64,000 bases of DNA from Poriferisodalis sp964484385. Lineage in GTDB: Bacteria > Actinomycetota > Acidimicrobiia > Acidimicrobiales > Poriferisodalaceae. A model generated the notes under the pieces. The model did no database searches. It saw only the letters and a list, made by a program, of their open reading frames with translations, and was not told where the DNA came from. Location of the stretch: assembly GCA_964484385.1 (NCBI GenBank), contig CAZAFV010000004.1, positions 1 through 64,000 on the forward strand. The letters run 5' to 3'. The stretch's first letter is position 1; every line of letters begins with the position of its first letter. Of the stretch, positions 8,747 to 17,358 are shown piece after piece. The translations under genes were made by a program, and so were the position numbers.

Positions 8747-8882
8747 GTTGGCCTCCTCGGCCGCCGCACCGACAGCCCACACACTGCCCACTCTGCTCGT
8801 GGGTTCAGCACCGCAGCGTATTGGCCGCCGTGGTGTGGCTCACAGCTTTGGCTGGTCCCGGGCTCACAGTGCCTGGCGGCCG

Positions 8883-8888
8883 TAGCCT
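8883..8888 (+). promoter_or_regulatory. TAGCCT -10 box, sets DMT transporter start
   Basis: TAGCCT lies 7 nt before GTG 8896. The open frame extends upstream to 8821, but this box argues for the GTG as the real, leaderless start. Confidence 0.6.
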
Positions 8889-8895
8889 CGCTCCG

Positions 8896-10035
8896 GTGAG
8901 GGGTGCGGGCGGGCCGGCAGCGGCGAGCGACAGCGGACCAGCCGTGCCGTCGGGCGCCGTCTTCCATGTCGCCCCGGCCATCGACCGGACGGGCGGCGCC
9001 GAAGCGCCGCTCAACGGTGCTGCGACGGTCGCGCGGCGCGCACCGGCCGAAGGCTCGGCTGGGGGCGCCGCGACCGGTGCCACAACCGTGCGGACCGCCG
9101 GCGGCGCGCTGCCGCTGCTGGTCATGGGCCTCGTGGTCGTCTCGTGGGGTCTCGGGCCGCCCATCTCCAAGCTGCTCACCGCACCGGCGATGGTGAGCGC
9201 CTTCATCCGCTTCGGTATGTCCACGCCGTTCCTGCTTGTGGTGCTGGCGCTGCGCGGCCGCTGGCTGTCTCGGCGGGTGTTCACCCAGACCGCGCTGCCG
9301 GGCCTGTGCTTCGGCATCAACATGGTCTTCGTCTTCGCTGCGGTGCAGGAAGTCACGATCTCCGTGATGTCGGTGATGATGGCCTTGCAGCCGGCCATGC
9401 TCCTGGCGCTGGTGGGCCCGATCTTCGGCGATCGGGTCAGCTTCCGCCAGATCGTCTTCACGCTGATCGGAGTCGGCGGTGCCGTCGGCGTGATCATGGG
9501 CGCCGGCGGCGAGTTCCGAGCCAGCGGGTTCGGGCTGTTCCTCACCGCGATGTCGGTGCTGACCTTCACCGTCTACTTCGTGCTGACCCGGATGGCCCGA
9601 GCGTCCACCGATGTGGATCCGATCGAGTGGATGGCCGGCATCAACTTCTGGTCGTTCGTAGCTGCAGTGCCGCCCACGGTGCTGATGGTGACACCGAGCC
9701 AGTTCTTCGAATTCGGCGGGCTGGACTGGCTGTGGATCGTGATCGTGGCGTTCGTGACCGGGGTGTTCGGCCACGTGCTGATGACGTGGTGCCACGGTCA
9801 CATCGAGGTGGCCCGCTCGTCGCTGTACGTGCTGGCGATGCACATCGTGGCCGTGGGGACGGCGTGGCTCATCCACGGCGAGCCGGTGACGCCCATGCAG
9901 TTCCTGGGCGGCGCCGTCGTGCTGTTCTCGGTGGCCATGGTGATCCGCACGCCGGCCGGTTCGCGTGCCACTCCTGAACCGGCGAAGCAGGCCACCGAAC
10001 TCGATCCGCCTGTCGCTGCGCGTTCGCAAAACTGA
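8896..10035 (+). CDS. EamA/DMT-family transporter
   Basis: A 379-residue drug/metabolite transporter with two EamA repeats. The N-terminal 65 residues are Ala/Gly/Pro-rich and probably disordered. About ten membrane helices follow, starting with LPLLVMGLVVVSWGLGPPIS. The first EamA domain ends near VFTLIGVGGAVGVIMGAGG and the second covers LTFTVYFVLTRMAR to QFLGGAVVLFSVAMVI, with the signature MSVMMALQPAMLLALVGP. Such proteins export metabolites or amino acids; the substrate cannot be told. Start is GTG 8896 from the leaderless promoter. It stands alone, divergent from the SDR operon. Confidence 0.85.
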   Translation: MRGAGGPAAASDSGPAVPSGAVFHVAPAIDRTGGAEAPLNGAATVARRAPAEGSAGGAATGATTVRTAGGALPLLVMGLVVVSWGLGPPISKLLTAPAMVSAFIRFGMSTPFLLVVLALRGRWLSRRVFTQTALPGLCFGINMVFVFAAVQEVTISVMSVMMALQPAMLLALVGPIFGDRVSFRQIVFTLIGVGGAVGVIMGAGGEFRASGFGLFLTAMSVLTFTVYFVLTRMARASTDVDPIEWMAGINFWSFVAAVPPTVLMVTPSQFFEFGGLDWLWIVIVAFVTGVFGHVLMTWCHGHIEVARSSLYVLAMHIVAVGTAWLIHGEPVTPMQFLGGAVVLFSVAMVIRTPAGSRATPEPAKQATELDPPVAARSQN

Positions 10036-10059
10036 CGATCCGGTGTCGCGCGGGCTGGG

Positions 10060-10065
10060 TACGCT
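10060..10065 (+). promoter_or_regulatory. TACGCT -10 box before the DUF6159-like gene
   Basis: TACGCT at 10060-10065 would start transcription near 10072. The ATG at 10148 has its own GCAAGGAG site, so this is a leadered transcript of about 75 nt. Confidence 0.4.
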
Positions 10066-10147
10066 CGACCGTGCACGGTGCGCCAGCCGCGACGCCGGGG
10101 GTCGTCATCGATCCGCCTGCGGGGCTGATGAAGCAAGGAGCGTTCCT

Positions 10148-10949
10148 ATGGGCCGATTCGCCAATACGTGGCGGCTGACCAAGAACTCGTGGTCGCTGCT
10201 GAAGCAGGACCGTGAGCTGCTGTGGCTGCCCGTTCTCAGCATGCTGACCATCCTGGCCATTGTCGCTGCGGCGGCGGTGGTCGGTTTCGTCACCGGCAGC
10301 TTCGATGCAAGCGGGGGCGCCGAGAGTGTCGAAGGCAGCGCGGTCGTGCTCGGGCTCGTATTTGCCTTCGTGGCAACAGCCACAGTGGTGTACTTCGAAG
10401 GCGCGCTCGTGGCCGGCGCGCACGAGCGCATGACCGGCGGCGATCCCACGGTGCGCAGCGCGATGGGCAAGGCAGCGTCACGGCTGCCAAGCCTGCTCGG
10501 CTGGGCGCTCATCACGTTGACCGTCGGGCTGCTGCTGCGCATCCTGCGAGACATTCCTGGCCGAGGCGGCGTGGGGCGTGGCCACCTACCTCGTCGTTCC
10601 CGCCATCATCATCGACGACTACCGGTCGTTCGCCAGCGTGAAGCACTCCATGTCGCTGGTCCGCCGCACCTGGGGCGAGAACCTCATCGCCCAGGCGGGG
10701 TTCGGCATTTTGGGCTTCGTGATCGCCCTGCCGATCATCCTGGTCGCGGTGCTGATCGCCACGTTGGTGCCCGGGATCGGCCTGTACATCGGCATCGCCG
10801 TCGGCGTGATCGGCGTGCTCGCCGTGAGCGTCGTGGTGAGCGCGCTGAGCCTCTACTTCAAGACGGCGCTGTACGAATACGCCGCCGACGGCGTGGCACA
10901 CGGCGGCTTCGACATCGACGAGATGGAGGCCTCGTTCCGCCCGAAGTAG
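10148..10949 (+). pseudogene. Frameshifted DUF6159-like membrane protein
   Basis: Two reading frames together make one recognisable membrane protein. Frame one starts at ATG 10148 (AAGGAG upstream) with MGRFANTWRLTKNSWSLLKQ, then two membrane helices, FEGALVAGAHERMTGGDP and ALITLTVGLLLRILRD. It then turns into Arg/His-rich nonsense. Frame two picks up in-frame homology at about 10554 with LAEAAWGVATYLVVPAIIID, SMSLVRRTWGENLIAQ and two or more helices to a stop at 10947-10949. The order and phrases match actinobacterial DUF6159 proteins, but about 8-10 residues seem missing at the junction, so a short deletion plus frameshift is likely. This could be a real pseudogene or an assembly error. Function of the family is unknown. 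Confidence 0.75.
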
Positions 10950-10971
10950 CCAGACCGAACGGCCCGGCGGT

Positions 10972-11808
10972 TCAGCCGCGGATGCCGTGTTCGGCAGCGA
11001 AGGCGGCGAGGCCCTCGCTGATCTCGGCGACGTCGCCGGTGTTCCAGGAGACCACGAGCTCGGTCACCCCGACGGCTGCATAGCTGGCAGCCAGCTCTGG
11101 CGTCACGTCGCTGGCGGTCCGGCGCACGGATACCTCGGCGGGGATGCCCGGGCGGCCTGCCGCCGCGGCGGCCTCTCTGATCACCGGCAGGCGCTTCGCG
11201 ACGCTCTCGGGCGACAGCATCATCGGGTGCCAACCGTCGCCCAGCCGTCCGACGCGCCGCAGCGCCGGCGGGCGGTTGCCGCCGAAGAGGATTGGGGGTC
11301 GGGGCTGCTGCAGCGGCTTGGGCGAGCTCACGGCGCCCTCGAACGAGTAGTAGTGCCCGTCGTAGCTGGCGCTCGGCTGTGTCCACAGCAGGTCAAGTAC
11401 CTCGACGAACTCGTTGCTGAGCCTGCCGCGGTCGTCATACTCCACGCCCAGCAGGGCGTTCTCCTCGGGCAGGCTGCCCACGCCCAGCCCGACCACCAGG
11501 CGACCGCCGCTCAGCCGGTCCAGCGTGGCGAGTTCTTTGGCCAGCACCATCGGGTGCAGGTACGGCATCACCAGCACGCTGGTGCCGAGGCGCACCCGTG
11601 ACGTGTGTGCCGCCATCCACGTCAGCGTCACCAGCGCATCGTGGTAGGGCCGCTCGCCCAGCCGGTCCCACACGTAGCCCACGTTGACGACGTGATGATT
11701 CACCCACACCGAGTCGAAGCCGAGCTGCTCGGCCTCGACAGCCAGCGCGACTACCTCCGCGGGATCATCGACTCCGAAGTTGTTGGGCACGGTGAAGCCG
11801 AACTTCAT
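10972..11808 (-). CDS. LLM-class F420-dependent oxidoreductase
   Basis: A 278-residue luciferase-like TIM-barrel enzyme, probably using F420 rather than FMN. Family marks are the N-terminal MKFGFTVPNNFG, FDSVWVNHHV, RVRLGTSVLVMPYLHPMVLA, and LDRLSGGRLVVGLGVGSLPE, then PPILFGGNRPPALRRVGRLG. These enzymes reduce or oxidise a range of small carbonyl and heterocyclic compounds. ATG 11808 has GGAGG about 8 nt upstream. It is 66 bp downstream of the class III aminotransferase on the same strand, probably one transcript. Two paralogues occur at 33489 and 34441. Confidence 0.88.
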   Translation of the reverse strand: MKFGFTVPNNFGVDDPAEVVALAVEAEQLGFDSVWVNHHVVNVGYVWDRLGERPYHDALVTLTWMAAHTSRVRLGTSVLVMPYLHPMVLAKELATLDRLSGGRLVVGLGVGSLPEENALLGVEYDDRGRLSNEFVEVLDLLWTQPSASYDGHYYSFEGAVSSPKPLQQPRPPILFGGNRPPALRRVGRLGDGWHPMMLSPESVAKRLPVIREAAAAAGRPGIPAEVSVRRTASDVTPELAASYAAVGVTELVVSWNTGDVAEISEGLAAFAAEHGIRG

Positions 11809-11874
11809 AATCAGAGCCTCCCAGGACGAGCGCGGCGCGGACTGCGCAAGTGTGGTTGTGAGCGGTCGCGAGCC

Positions 11875-13098
11875 TCAGGCCAGAGCAGCGAATGCCGCGT
11901 CGGCGATGTCGCAGGTGCGCTTGATGTCGTCGTCGGTGTGCGCCGCGCAGACGAAGTTGTTGTGATAGCTGAGCAGGTAGGCGCCCCGGCGGATGCACTC
12001 GGCGACCCAGCGTGCGTGGAACTTCGAACCGCCCTCGCCGACGATGCGCAGGTACGGCATGGCGGGCACGCCGCTCACACGCAGCTCGTGCCCATGAGCC
12101 GCCGCCACGTCGGTCAGCGCCTCGCCCAGGCGGGTGCCGATCTCGGTTGCTGCGTTGGCAGCATCAGCCGTACGCAGCTCCCGCAGCGTGGCGAGACCCG
12201 CAGCCATGGGCGCTGCGTTGAAGAACTGGGTGCCAGTGAAGAACGTCTCACCGGCGGCCTCCTTCAGCGCATCAGAGCCGGCCAGAGCAGCGAGCGGATG
12301 CCCGTTCCCGATCGCCTTGCCGAAGCACATCAGATCGGGTGTGAACCCGTACGCGACATGCGCGCCGGCCAAGTCGATCCGGAACCCGCTGCGGACTTCG
12401 TCCAGGATCACCACGATGCCCGCAGCCTGGCAGGCGTCTTCGACAGCGGCCCAGTAGCCCTGCGCCGGCTGCTCGTTGTCGGCGAACACGGGATGGTGGT
12501 ACGGCGATGAGATGAAGCAGGCGATGTCGCCCGGATGCGCGTCTATGGCCGCTTGCACGGCCTCGGCGTCGTTCCACGGCACCTCGATGACGAAGGCCTG
12601 GTCCTCCGCAATCGTGCCCTTGTTGCCGGGCGCCTGCATCCACGGCGCCGAGCCGTGATAGCCGCCCTGGATCTTGAGGATGTACCGCCGCCCGGTGGCT
12701 GCGCGGGCCACCATCACGGCCAGTCCTGTGGCATCGGCGCCGTTCTTGCCGAACAGCGCCCAGTCGGCCCCCTCCACGAGGTCGACGAGCTCCTCGGCGA
12801 GTTCCACCATGACCGGCGCGGCGAGGCTGACCGTGCTGCCGTCGGCGGCCTGCTTCTCGGCGGCCTCCTCGACTGCCGGATGGTTGTAGCCCAAGATGTT
12901 CGGCCCGTATGCGCACATCCAGTCGATGTAGGAGTTCCCGTCCACATCGGTGAACCGTGCGCCCTCAGCCGATGAGAAGAAGACCGGGCCGTCCTCGATG
13001 ACTGCGGGTCCGTAGTGGCCGTACACGCCTTTGGGAACCACGGCCTTCGCCCGCTCGTACAGCTCCTGAGACTTCGAAGTTGGCATCGGTTCGCTCAT
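11875..13098 (-). CDS. Class III aminotransferase (glutamate-1-semialdehyde aminomutase-like)
   Basis: A 407-residue fold-type I PLP enzyme of aminotransferase class III, closest in layout to glutamate-1-semialdehyde aminomutases. Visible parts are FTDVDGNSYIDWMCAYGPNI, FGKNGADATGLAVMVAR (PLP phosphate site), ILKIQGGYHGSAPW, the Asp of VVILDEVRSGFR and the Schiff-base Lys in CFGKAIGNGHPLAA. Accessory copies of this type act on diverse amino ketones or in catabolism, so I do not call it hemL; no other heme gene is near. ATG 13098 follows a GGGGGTAGGTC sequence. It probably forms a unit with the LLM oxidoreductase downstream. Confidence 0.85.
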   Translation of the reverse strand: MSEPMPTSKSQELYERAKAVVPKGVYGHYGPAVIEDGPVFFSSAEGARFTDVDGNSYIDWMCAYGPNILGYNHPAVEEAAEKQAADGSTVSLAAPVMVELAEELVDLVEGADWALFGKNGADATGLAVMVARAATGRRYILKIQGGYHGSAPWMQAPGNKGTIAEDQAFVIEVPWNDAEAVQAAIDAHPGDIACFISSPYHHPVFADNEQPAQGYWAAVEDACQAAGIVVILDEVRSGFRIDLAGAHVAYGFTPDLMCFGKAIGNGHPLAALAGSDALKEAAGETFFTGTQFFNAAPMAAGLATLRELRTADAANAATEIGTRLGEALTDVAAAHGHELRVSGVPAMPYLRIVGEGGSKFHARWVAECIRRGAYLLSYHNNFVCAAHTDDDIKRTCDIADAAFAALA

Positions 13099-13232
13099 GA
13101 CCTACCCCCTGTGAATGCAGCTAGAGCCTGACATACCGCATGCGGGGTCGCAGCAGCCGCACCTGGCGGCAGACCGGGCTGTGGGGACGTGCCCGCGAGG
13201 CGATGAGCGAGTGCCCCGTCGGGTTGTGGCGA

Positions 13233-13916
13233 TCAGCCCGTCCAGGCCTCGCCGAACGTGTCGCGGAAGGCCATCTCGGTCGGCGGCTGCCGGGTGATCG
13301 GGCCGTTGCCCCTGCCCACCGGGTACCCGATCGGCACCATCGCGACGGTGGCCCATCCGTCGGGCACGCCGAGCAACGATTTCACCTCGTGCTCGCGCAG
13401 GCAGTGCAACGTCGTCAGCGTGCAGCCCAGCCCCTCTGCCACGCACGCCAGCATCGAGTTCTGCACAGCGGTGTACACCGAGCCGCCGCCGACCATGCTG
13501 ACCCGATCCAGGTTTGCGTCGGTGATCGCCATCTTCTCCGGGTTGGCGCAGAACACCAGGATGGCTGGGGCCTCTCCCAGATGATCGGCGAGGTAGTCGC
13601 CCGCAGCCACGACTCGCTCCCACTTGGCGACTTCGTCGGCAGGAAGGCCTTCGAATCGCTTCAGGAACCCGCTGGCGAACTTCGCCCACTCGGGCGCGTA
13701 GATGTCGGCCAAGCCCTGCTTGACGGCCGGGTCGGTGGCGACGACCACTCGCCATGGCTGCTGGTTGCCGCCGGTCGGCGCCCAGCATGCGGCCTGCAGC
13801 ACCCGTTCGAGGACATCGGCGGGAATCGGGTCGGTGCGCAGGCGGCGCACGGCGCGCAGGGTGCTCATCGTTTCGTAGAGATCTGCAGAAGGTCTTTGCA
13901 GGGTCGCGGCTGACAT
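13233..13916 (-). CDS. Nitroreductase-family flavoprotein
   Basis: A 227-residue FMN-dependent nitroreductase-fold protein. The N-terminal MSTLRAVRRLRTDPI gives the FMN phosphate-binding Arg residues, AACWAPTGGNQQPWR is the family signature, and GCTLTTLHCLREHEV with LLGVPDGWATVAMVPIGYP completes the second FMN contact region. It reduces nitroaromatics, quinones or enones with NAD(P)H; some members act as F420-dependent or dehalogenating enzymes. ATG 13916 is preceded by ACAGGA; an in-frame ATG at 13868 directly before the signature is possible. The gene is divergent from the CoA-transferase. Confidence 0.85.
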   Translation of the reverse strand: MSAATLQRPSADLYETMSTLRAVRRLRTDPIPADVLERVLQAACWAPTGGNQQPWRVVVATDPAVKQGLADIYAPEWAKFASGFLKRFEGLPADEVAKWERVVAAGDYLADHLGEAPAILVFCANPEKMAITDANLDRVSMVGGGSVYTAVQNSMLACVAEGLGCTLTTLHCLREHEVKSLLGVPDGWATVAMVPIGYPVGRGNGPITRQPPTEMAFRDTFGEAWTG

Positions 13917-13991
13917 GGTCACCGTCCTGTGAGGTGTGGTCTGCGCAGTCTGGCAAACCCCGATCGGAAGTGCCGCGCGAACGGCGGGGGT

Positions 13992-13997
13992 TACGAT
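13992..13997 (+). promoter_or_regulatory. TACGAT -10 box, leaderless CoA-transferase
   Basis: TACGAT lies 6 nt before ATG 14004; the frame is open further upstream to 13929, so this box decides the start. Confidence 0.6.
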
Positions 13998-14003
13998 CCG
14001 GCG

Positions 14004-15191
14004 ATGGGAGCGCTTGACGACTACACCGTCCTCGACCTGTCCATCTTGGTGCAGGGCCCTCAAGCTGCCGCCACCTTGCACGACATGGGAGCGTCAGTCA
14101 TCAAGATCGAACTGCCGGGCATGGGCGACCTGGGACGGGTCATCCCCGTGTCGCCCACCGATCTGCGCAGCCCGTACTACGAGGCGTGTAACCGGGGGAA
14201 ACGATCGGTCACGCTCGACCTACGCACTTCGGGCGGCAAGCGCGCGCTTGAGCGCTTCGTCGAGACAACCGACATCCTGATCCACAACTTCGTGCCCGGG
14301 ACCATGGAGGCCTGGGGCCTGTCGTATGAGCACCTGTCTGGCATCAATCCCCGGCTCGTGTACGCCACCGGCTCGACTTTCGGGCCGATCGGCCCCAAGT
14401 CGACGCGGGAGGGAGCCGACTCGTCAGGTCAGGCAGAGGGCGGGCTCATGTTCGCCACCCGGATCTGCGATGGCCCGCCCGTCATGAATGGGGCTGTCAT
14501 ATCCGACCATGTCGGCTGCCAGAACATGGTCACCGGCATTCTTGCTGCGCTGCTCCATCGCACCGAGACCGGGCTTGGACAGCGGGTCGACGTGTCGCTG
14601 GTGGGCGGCATGATCTACGCCCAAGCGTCGGAGATGACCTACACCCTGCTGACCGGTCGCAACCCCGAGCGCATCGATTCGGGTCACGCCTTCGTTCCCA
14701 CGTTGCTCCACACCGTGGAGGCGGCCGACGGCTGGATCCACCTGCTCAGCGGCACCGGTCCGGGGTGGCCCGAATTCGCCAAGCTGCTCGACCGGCCAGA
14801 CCTTGCCGACGATGAACGGTTCCTGGCACTGATGCTGAGCTCAGAGGCCAGGGCCGAACTGGTCGCCATCATCGATGAGGTCTTCCCCACTAGGACCCTC
14901 GACGAGTGGGAGGCAGTGCTCACGGACGCCGGCGTCCGCTACGGGCTGGTCCGCGACTACGAGGCGATCGTGGCCGACGAGTCGATGTACGAGAACGGCT
15001 ATCTGCAGCGGGTGGAGCACCCCGAGGGCGAACGCACAGTGATCGGCACCCCGATCCGCATGTCGGCCACGCCGCTCGAACCCGGCGCCGTCGCGCCCGA
15101 ACTCGGCCAGCACACCGAGGAAGTGCTGCTCGAGCACGGCTACACGTGGGACGACATCACCGCATTGCGGGAAGAGGGCGTCTTCGGCTGA
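14004..15191 (+). CDS. Family III CoA-transferase (CaiB/BaiF)
   Basis: A 395-residue family III CoA-transferase, which moves CoA between carboxylic acids or racemises an acyl-CoA. Family marks are YTVLDLSILVQGPQAA, LHDMGASVIKIELPG, NRGKRSVTLDLRTSGG and DILIHNFVPGTMEAWGLSYE. The middle has the REGADSSGQAEGGLM segment that corresponds to the region holding the catalytic Asp. The C-terminal part AVLTDAGVRYGLVRDYEAIV is the second half of the interlocked fold. It is convergent with the acyl-CoA dehydrogenase (10 bp apart). It is one of three in this window (others at 35323 and 55021). Substrate unknown. Confidence 0.9.
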   Translation: MGALDDYTVLDLSILVQGPQAAATLHDMGASVIKIELPGMGDLGRVIPVSPTDLRSPYYEACNRGKRSVTLDLRTSGGKRALERFVETTDILIHNFVPGTMEAWGLSYEHLSGINPRLVYATGSTFGPIGPKSTREGADSSGQAEGGLMFATRICDGPPVMNGAVISDHVGCQNMVTGILAALLHRTETGLGQRVDVSLVGGMIYAQASEMTYTLLTGRNPERIDSGHAFVPTLLHTVEAADGWIHLLSGTGPGWPEFAKLLDRPDLADDERFLALMLSSEARAELVAIIDEVFPTRTLDEWEAVLTDAGVRYGLVRDYEAIVADESMYENGYLQRVEHPEGERTVIGTPIRMSATPLEPGAVAPELGQHTEEVLLEHGYTWDDITALREEGVFG

Positions 15192-15201
15192 GGGTGCCCG
15201 T

Positions 15202-16416
15202 TCAGCCTGTCGCGTAGGTGGCAGCGAGCGAGCGGGCGATGCGGTCGGTCTGGATTTCGGTGCTGCCGTCCACGTAGTTGGCGATGCGCGCTCCGATGAG
15301 GTGGTGACCCCCCGGGTGATCGCTGCGCAGGCCCTCGGCGCCCATGGCTTGGATGCAGGCGGCGATGTCGGCTTCGGCCGTCTCGGTGGCGAACTTCTTG
15401 GCATGCGCAGCCGGCAGGATGGCGCCAGAGGCGTCGCCGGTGCGCAATGACTCGGTGACTGCGTCGACGGCCCGGGCAGTGAGCAGCTGGGAGGCTTCGA
15501 GGCGGTTCTGCACCCCGGCCAGCTTCCATGCCAGTCCTTGATGGGCGATGACGGGCCTGCCGAATGCCTCGCGCTCGGCTCCGTAGCGGACTGCGCTCGC
15601 GAGGGTGGCCTCCACCATGGCGCAGCACATGGCGGCGACGTAGGTGCGGGCACCGTTCACGCTCGACAAGGCTGCGATGAAGGCTTCCCCCGCAGGGCTG
15701 AGAAGATCTTCGGCGGCGGCGATGTAGCCATCCAGCCGGAACCCGCCGGTGCCGATGAGGTGACCTCCGGCCAGCTCGTACGGCGGCAGCCGCTCGAAGC
15801 CGGGCTGGGTGCCGTCGATGAGGAACAACGCGATGCCTCGACCCCGGGAGCCGGGCTGCGTCTGCGCGTAGCAGAAGATCACGTCGGAGTGCGCGGCGTT
15901 GGTGATCCAGGCCTTGGCGCCGTCGAGCCGCCAGCCGCCGTCGACAGGCGTCGCCGTCGTAGCGATGTTGGCGAAGTCGCTGCCGGCGCCCGGTTCGGTC
16001 AGCGCGGTGGAACCGAACCGTCGTCCGGCCATCAGGTCGGCCAGGTAGCGCTCGCGGTGGGTGTCGCTGCCGAGCCGAGCCACTCGCGCTGCGACGTTGC
16101 CGGTGTTCACCAGGCTGAAGGCGAACGGCATCGACACGGCGCTCAGCACCTCGACGATGCGGCACTTCTGGGCGAAGCTCATCCCCAGCCCGCCCAGCTC
16201 GGCAGGTACCTCCATGGCGAGCAGCCCGATCTCTGAGGCATCCCGCAGGGCCTCGGGTGCCATGCGCTTCTCGCTCTCCCAGCGGTTCACGTTCGGCGCC
16301 ACGAACGTGTCCCGGAACTGCGCGACCTCGCTCACGAACGCTTCAAATGACGCTGCGTCCATGCCCGTCGGCTGATCGTCTGCAACGATCGAATTGTCAA
16401 CGTCGGCAGCAGTCAT
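15202..16416 (-). CDS. Acyl-CoA dehydrogenase
   Basis: A 404-residue FAD acyl-CoA dehydrogenase that introduces the alpha-beta double bond into an acyl-CoA. Three domains are visible: helical N-terminus to about 120 (LAMEVPAELGGLGMSF), the beta domain with FGSTALTEPGAGSDFANIAT and WITNAAHSDVIFCYA, and the C-terminal four-helix domain with AFGRPVIAHQGLAWKLAGVQ and DGSTEIQTDRIARSLAATY. The Glu of the last motif is near, but not certainly, the catalytic base, whose position varies in this family. ATG 16416 is leaderless with TACCGT 7 nt upstream. It is convergent with the CoA-transferase, which could supply its substrate. Confidence 0.93.
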   Translation of the reverse strand: MTAADVDNSIVADDQPTGMDAASFEAFVSEVAQFRDTFVAPNVNRWESEKRMAPEALRDASEIGLLAMEVPAELGGLGMSFAQKCRIVEVLSAVSMPFAFSLVNTGNVAARVARLGSDTHRERYLADLMAGRRFGSTALTEPGAGSDFANIATTATPVDGGWRLDGAKAWITNAAHSDVIFCYAQTQPGSRGRGIALFLIDGTQPGFERLPPYELAGGHLIGTGGFRLDGYIAAAEDLLSPAGEAFIAALSSVNGARTYVAAMCCAMVEATLASAVRYGAEREAFGRPVIAHQGLAWKLAGVQNRLEASQLLTARAVDAVTESLRTGDASGAILPAAHAKKFATETAEADIAACIQAMGAEGLRSDHPGGHHLIGARIANYVDGSTEIQTDRIARSLAATYATG

Positions 16417-16423
16417 CGCGGCG

Positions 16424-16429
16424 ACGGTA
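16424..16429 (-). promoter_or_regulatory. TACCGT -10 box for acyl-CoA dehydrogenase
   Basis: On the minus strand TACCGT ends 7 nt before ATG 16416, the leaderless arrangement. Confidence 0.6.
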
Positions 16430-16476
16430 GCAGCGGTGTTCGAAGGCGAACCGAGAGCCGTCGCGTGTGTCCGACC

Positions 16477-16482
16477 TACGCT
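16477..16482 (+). promoter_or_regulatory. TACGCT -10 box, sets NUDIX start
   Basis: TACGCT lies 8 nt before GTG 16491. An upstream in-frame GTG at 16467 lies before this box and so is unlikely to be the start. Confidence 0.6.
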
Positions 16483-16490
16483 GCGAGGCC

Positions 16491-17126
16491 GTGGTCGGTC
16501 TGCACTCTGTCACTGAGGCGTTCGAAGCGGAACCTCTGTCGGCAGTGCTCAGCCAGGACCTCGACACACCGCATCACGGCCCGACGGCAGCCGTCGCCGC
16601 AGTGGTGCGCTCTGGAGACAGCAGCCCCGAGATGCTTTTCATCGAACGAGCTACCCGCGACGGCGACCCGTGGTCGGGCCACATGGCGTTTCCGGGCGGG
16701 CGCACCGAACCCGACGACGACGACACGTTCGACACGGCGGTGCGCGAGAGCCGCGAGGAGATCGGCTTCGACATCACCGCGCACGCCGGAGTGCGCTGGC
16801 TCGGCCGGCTCAACGATCTCGAAGGCAACCCACGCTGGCGCGGCGCGGCACTGCGGGTGACGCCGCACGTGTGCTGGCTAGACGGCACACGCCCCGCACT
16901 GACGCTGAACTACGAAGTAGCCGACGCGTTCTGGGTGTCGGTGGCAGAACTGGCCGACCCTCGACGCCACATCGACTACCACTACCCGCCTCGACCCGAC
17001 GAGCGCTTTCCGGGCATCGAAGTCGGCCACGGACGGGTGATCTGGGGCATGACGCTGCGGATGCTGCAAGACCTGTTCACCCGCACTGGCCACCCCCTCC
17101 CGATCCAGTTCAGCCCGTCCAGCTGA
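16491..17126 (+). CDS. NUDIX hydrolase, CoA-pyrophosphatase-like
   Basis: A 211-residue NUDIX hydrolase. The NUDIX helix is AFPGGRTEPDDD followed by TAVRESREEIGFDI, giving the REx2EE metal ligands. The LERATRDGDPWSGHMAFPGG-like lead-in (IERATRDGDPWSGHMAFPGG) matches the CoA/ADP-ribose type (NudL-like) more than MutT. It may recycle CoA or oxidised CoA esters, which would suit the lipid genes beside it. GTG 16491 removes eight residues from the longest frame. It is divergent from the acyl-CoA dehydrogenase. A weak GC hairpin plus TTTTG follows the stop but is not strong enough to call. Confidence 0.85.
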   Translation: MVGLHSVTEAFEAEPLSAVLSQDLDTPHHGPTAAVAAVVRSGDSSPEMLFIERATRDGDPWSGHMAFPGGRTEPDDDDTFDTAVRESREEIGFDITAHAGVRWLGRLNDLEGNPRWRGAALRVTPHVCWLDGTRPALTLNYEVADAFWVSVAELADPRRHIDYHYPPRPDERFPGIEVGHGRVIWGMTLRMLQDLFTRTGHPLPIQFSPSS

Positions 17127-17245
17127 GCAAGCCCCGCCGCTGCGGCCTTTTGTTCGGTCGTGACGATCGACGGGACTGCGGCGTCAGCGCTGGCACAGCG
17201 TCTGAAGTCGAGCGATCAGTGGTGAGCGACGGTCGCGAGTTCACA

Positions 17246-17336
17246 CTGAAAAATATTGAAAAATAATTATCCATCATGAAACCAGATGTCACATAACCGT
17301 AATCTGTCTTATAGCGCATAAACGTTCCTTTGTCAC
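17246..17336. promoter_or_regulatory. AT-rich patch upstream of DUF222-HNH gene
   Basis: The 232-bp gap between NUDIX and the HNH gene contains about 90 bp that is markedly AT-rich (for example AAAAATATTGAAAAATAATT) against very GC-rich flanks. It includes a CAGAT...ATCTG inverted pair around 17283-17305. It could be a regulatory region or an insertion boundary; I see no gene in it. Confidence 0.5.
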
Positions 17337-17346
17337 ACCAGGCCGC

Positions 17347-17352
17347 TAGGGT
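17347..17352 (+). promoter_or_regulatory. TAGGGT -10 box for DUF222-HNH gene
   Basis: TAGGGT lies 6 nt before ATG 17359, the leaderless arrangement. Confidence 0.6.
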
Positions 17353-17358
17353 GAACGC

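Noticed and set aside
8743..10029. 428-residue frame antisense to the DMT transporter
   Set aside because: His/Gly/Arg-rich, no domains, and fully covered by a gene with membrane helices and a promoter; shadow.
11875..13098. Calling the class III aminotransferase hemL
   Set aside because: It resembles the family but no heme genes are near, and many catabolic paralogues look alike; only the family is supported.
17130..17160. Rho-independent terminator after the NUDIX gene
   Set aside because: The hairpin is about 4 bp with TTTTG, too weak to call.
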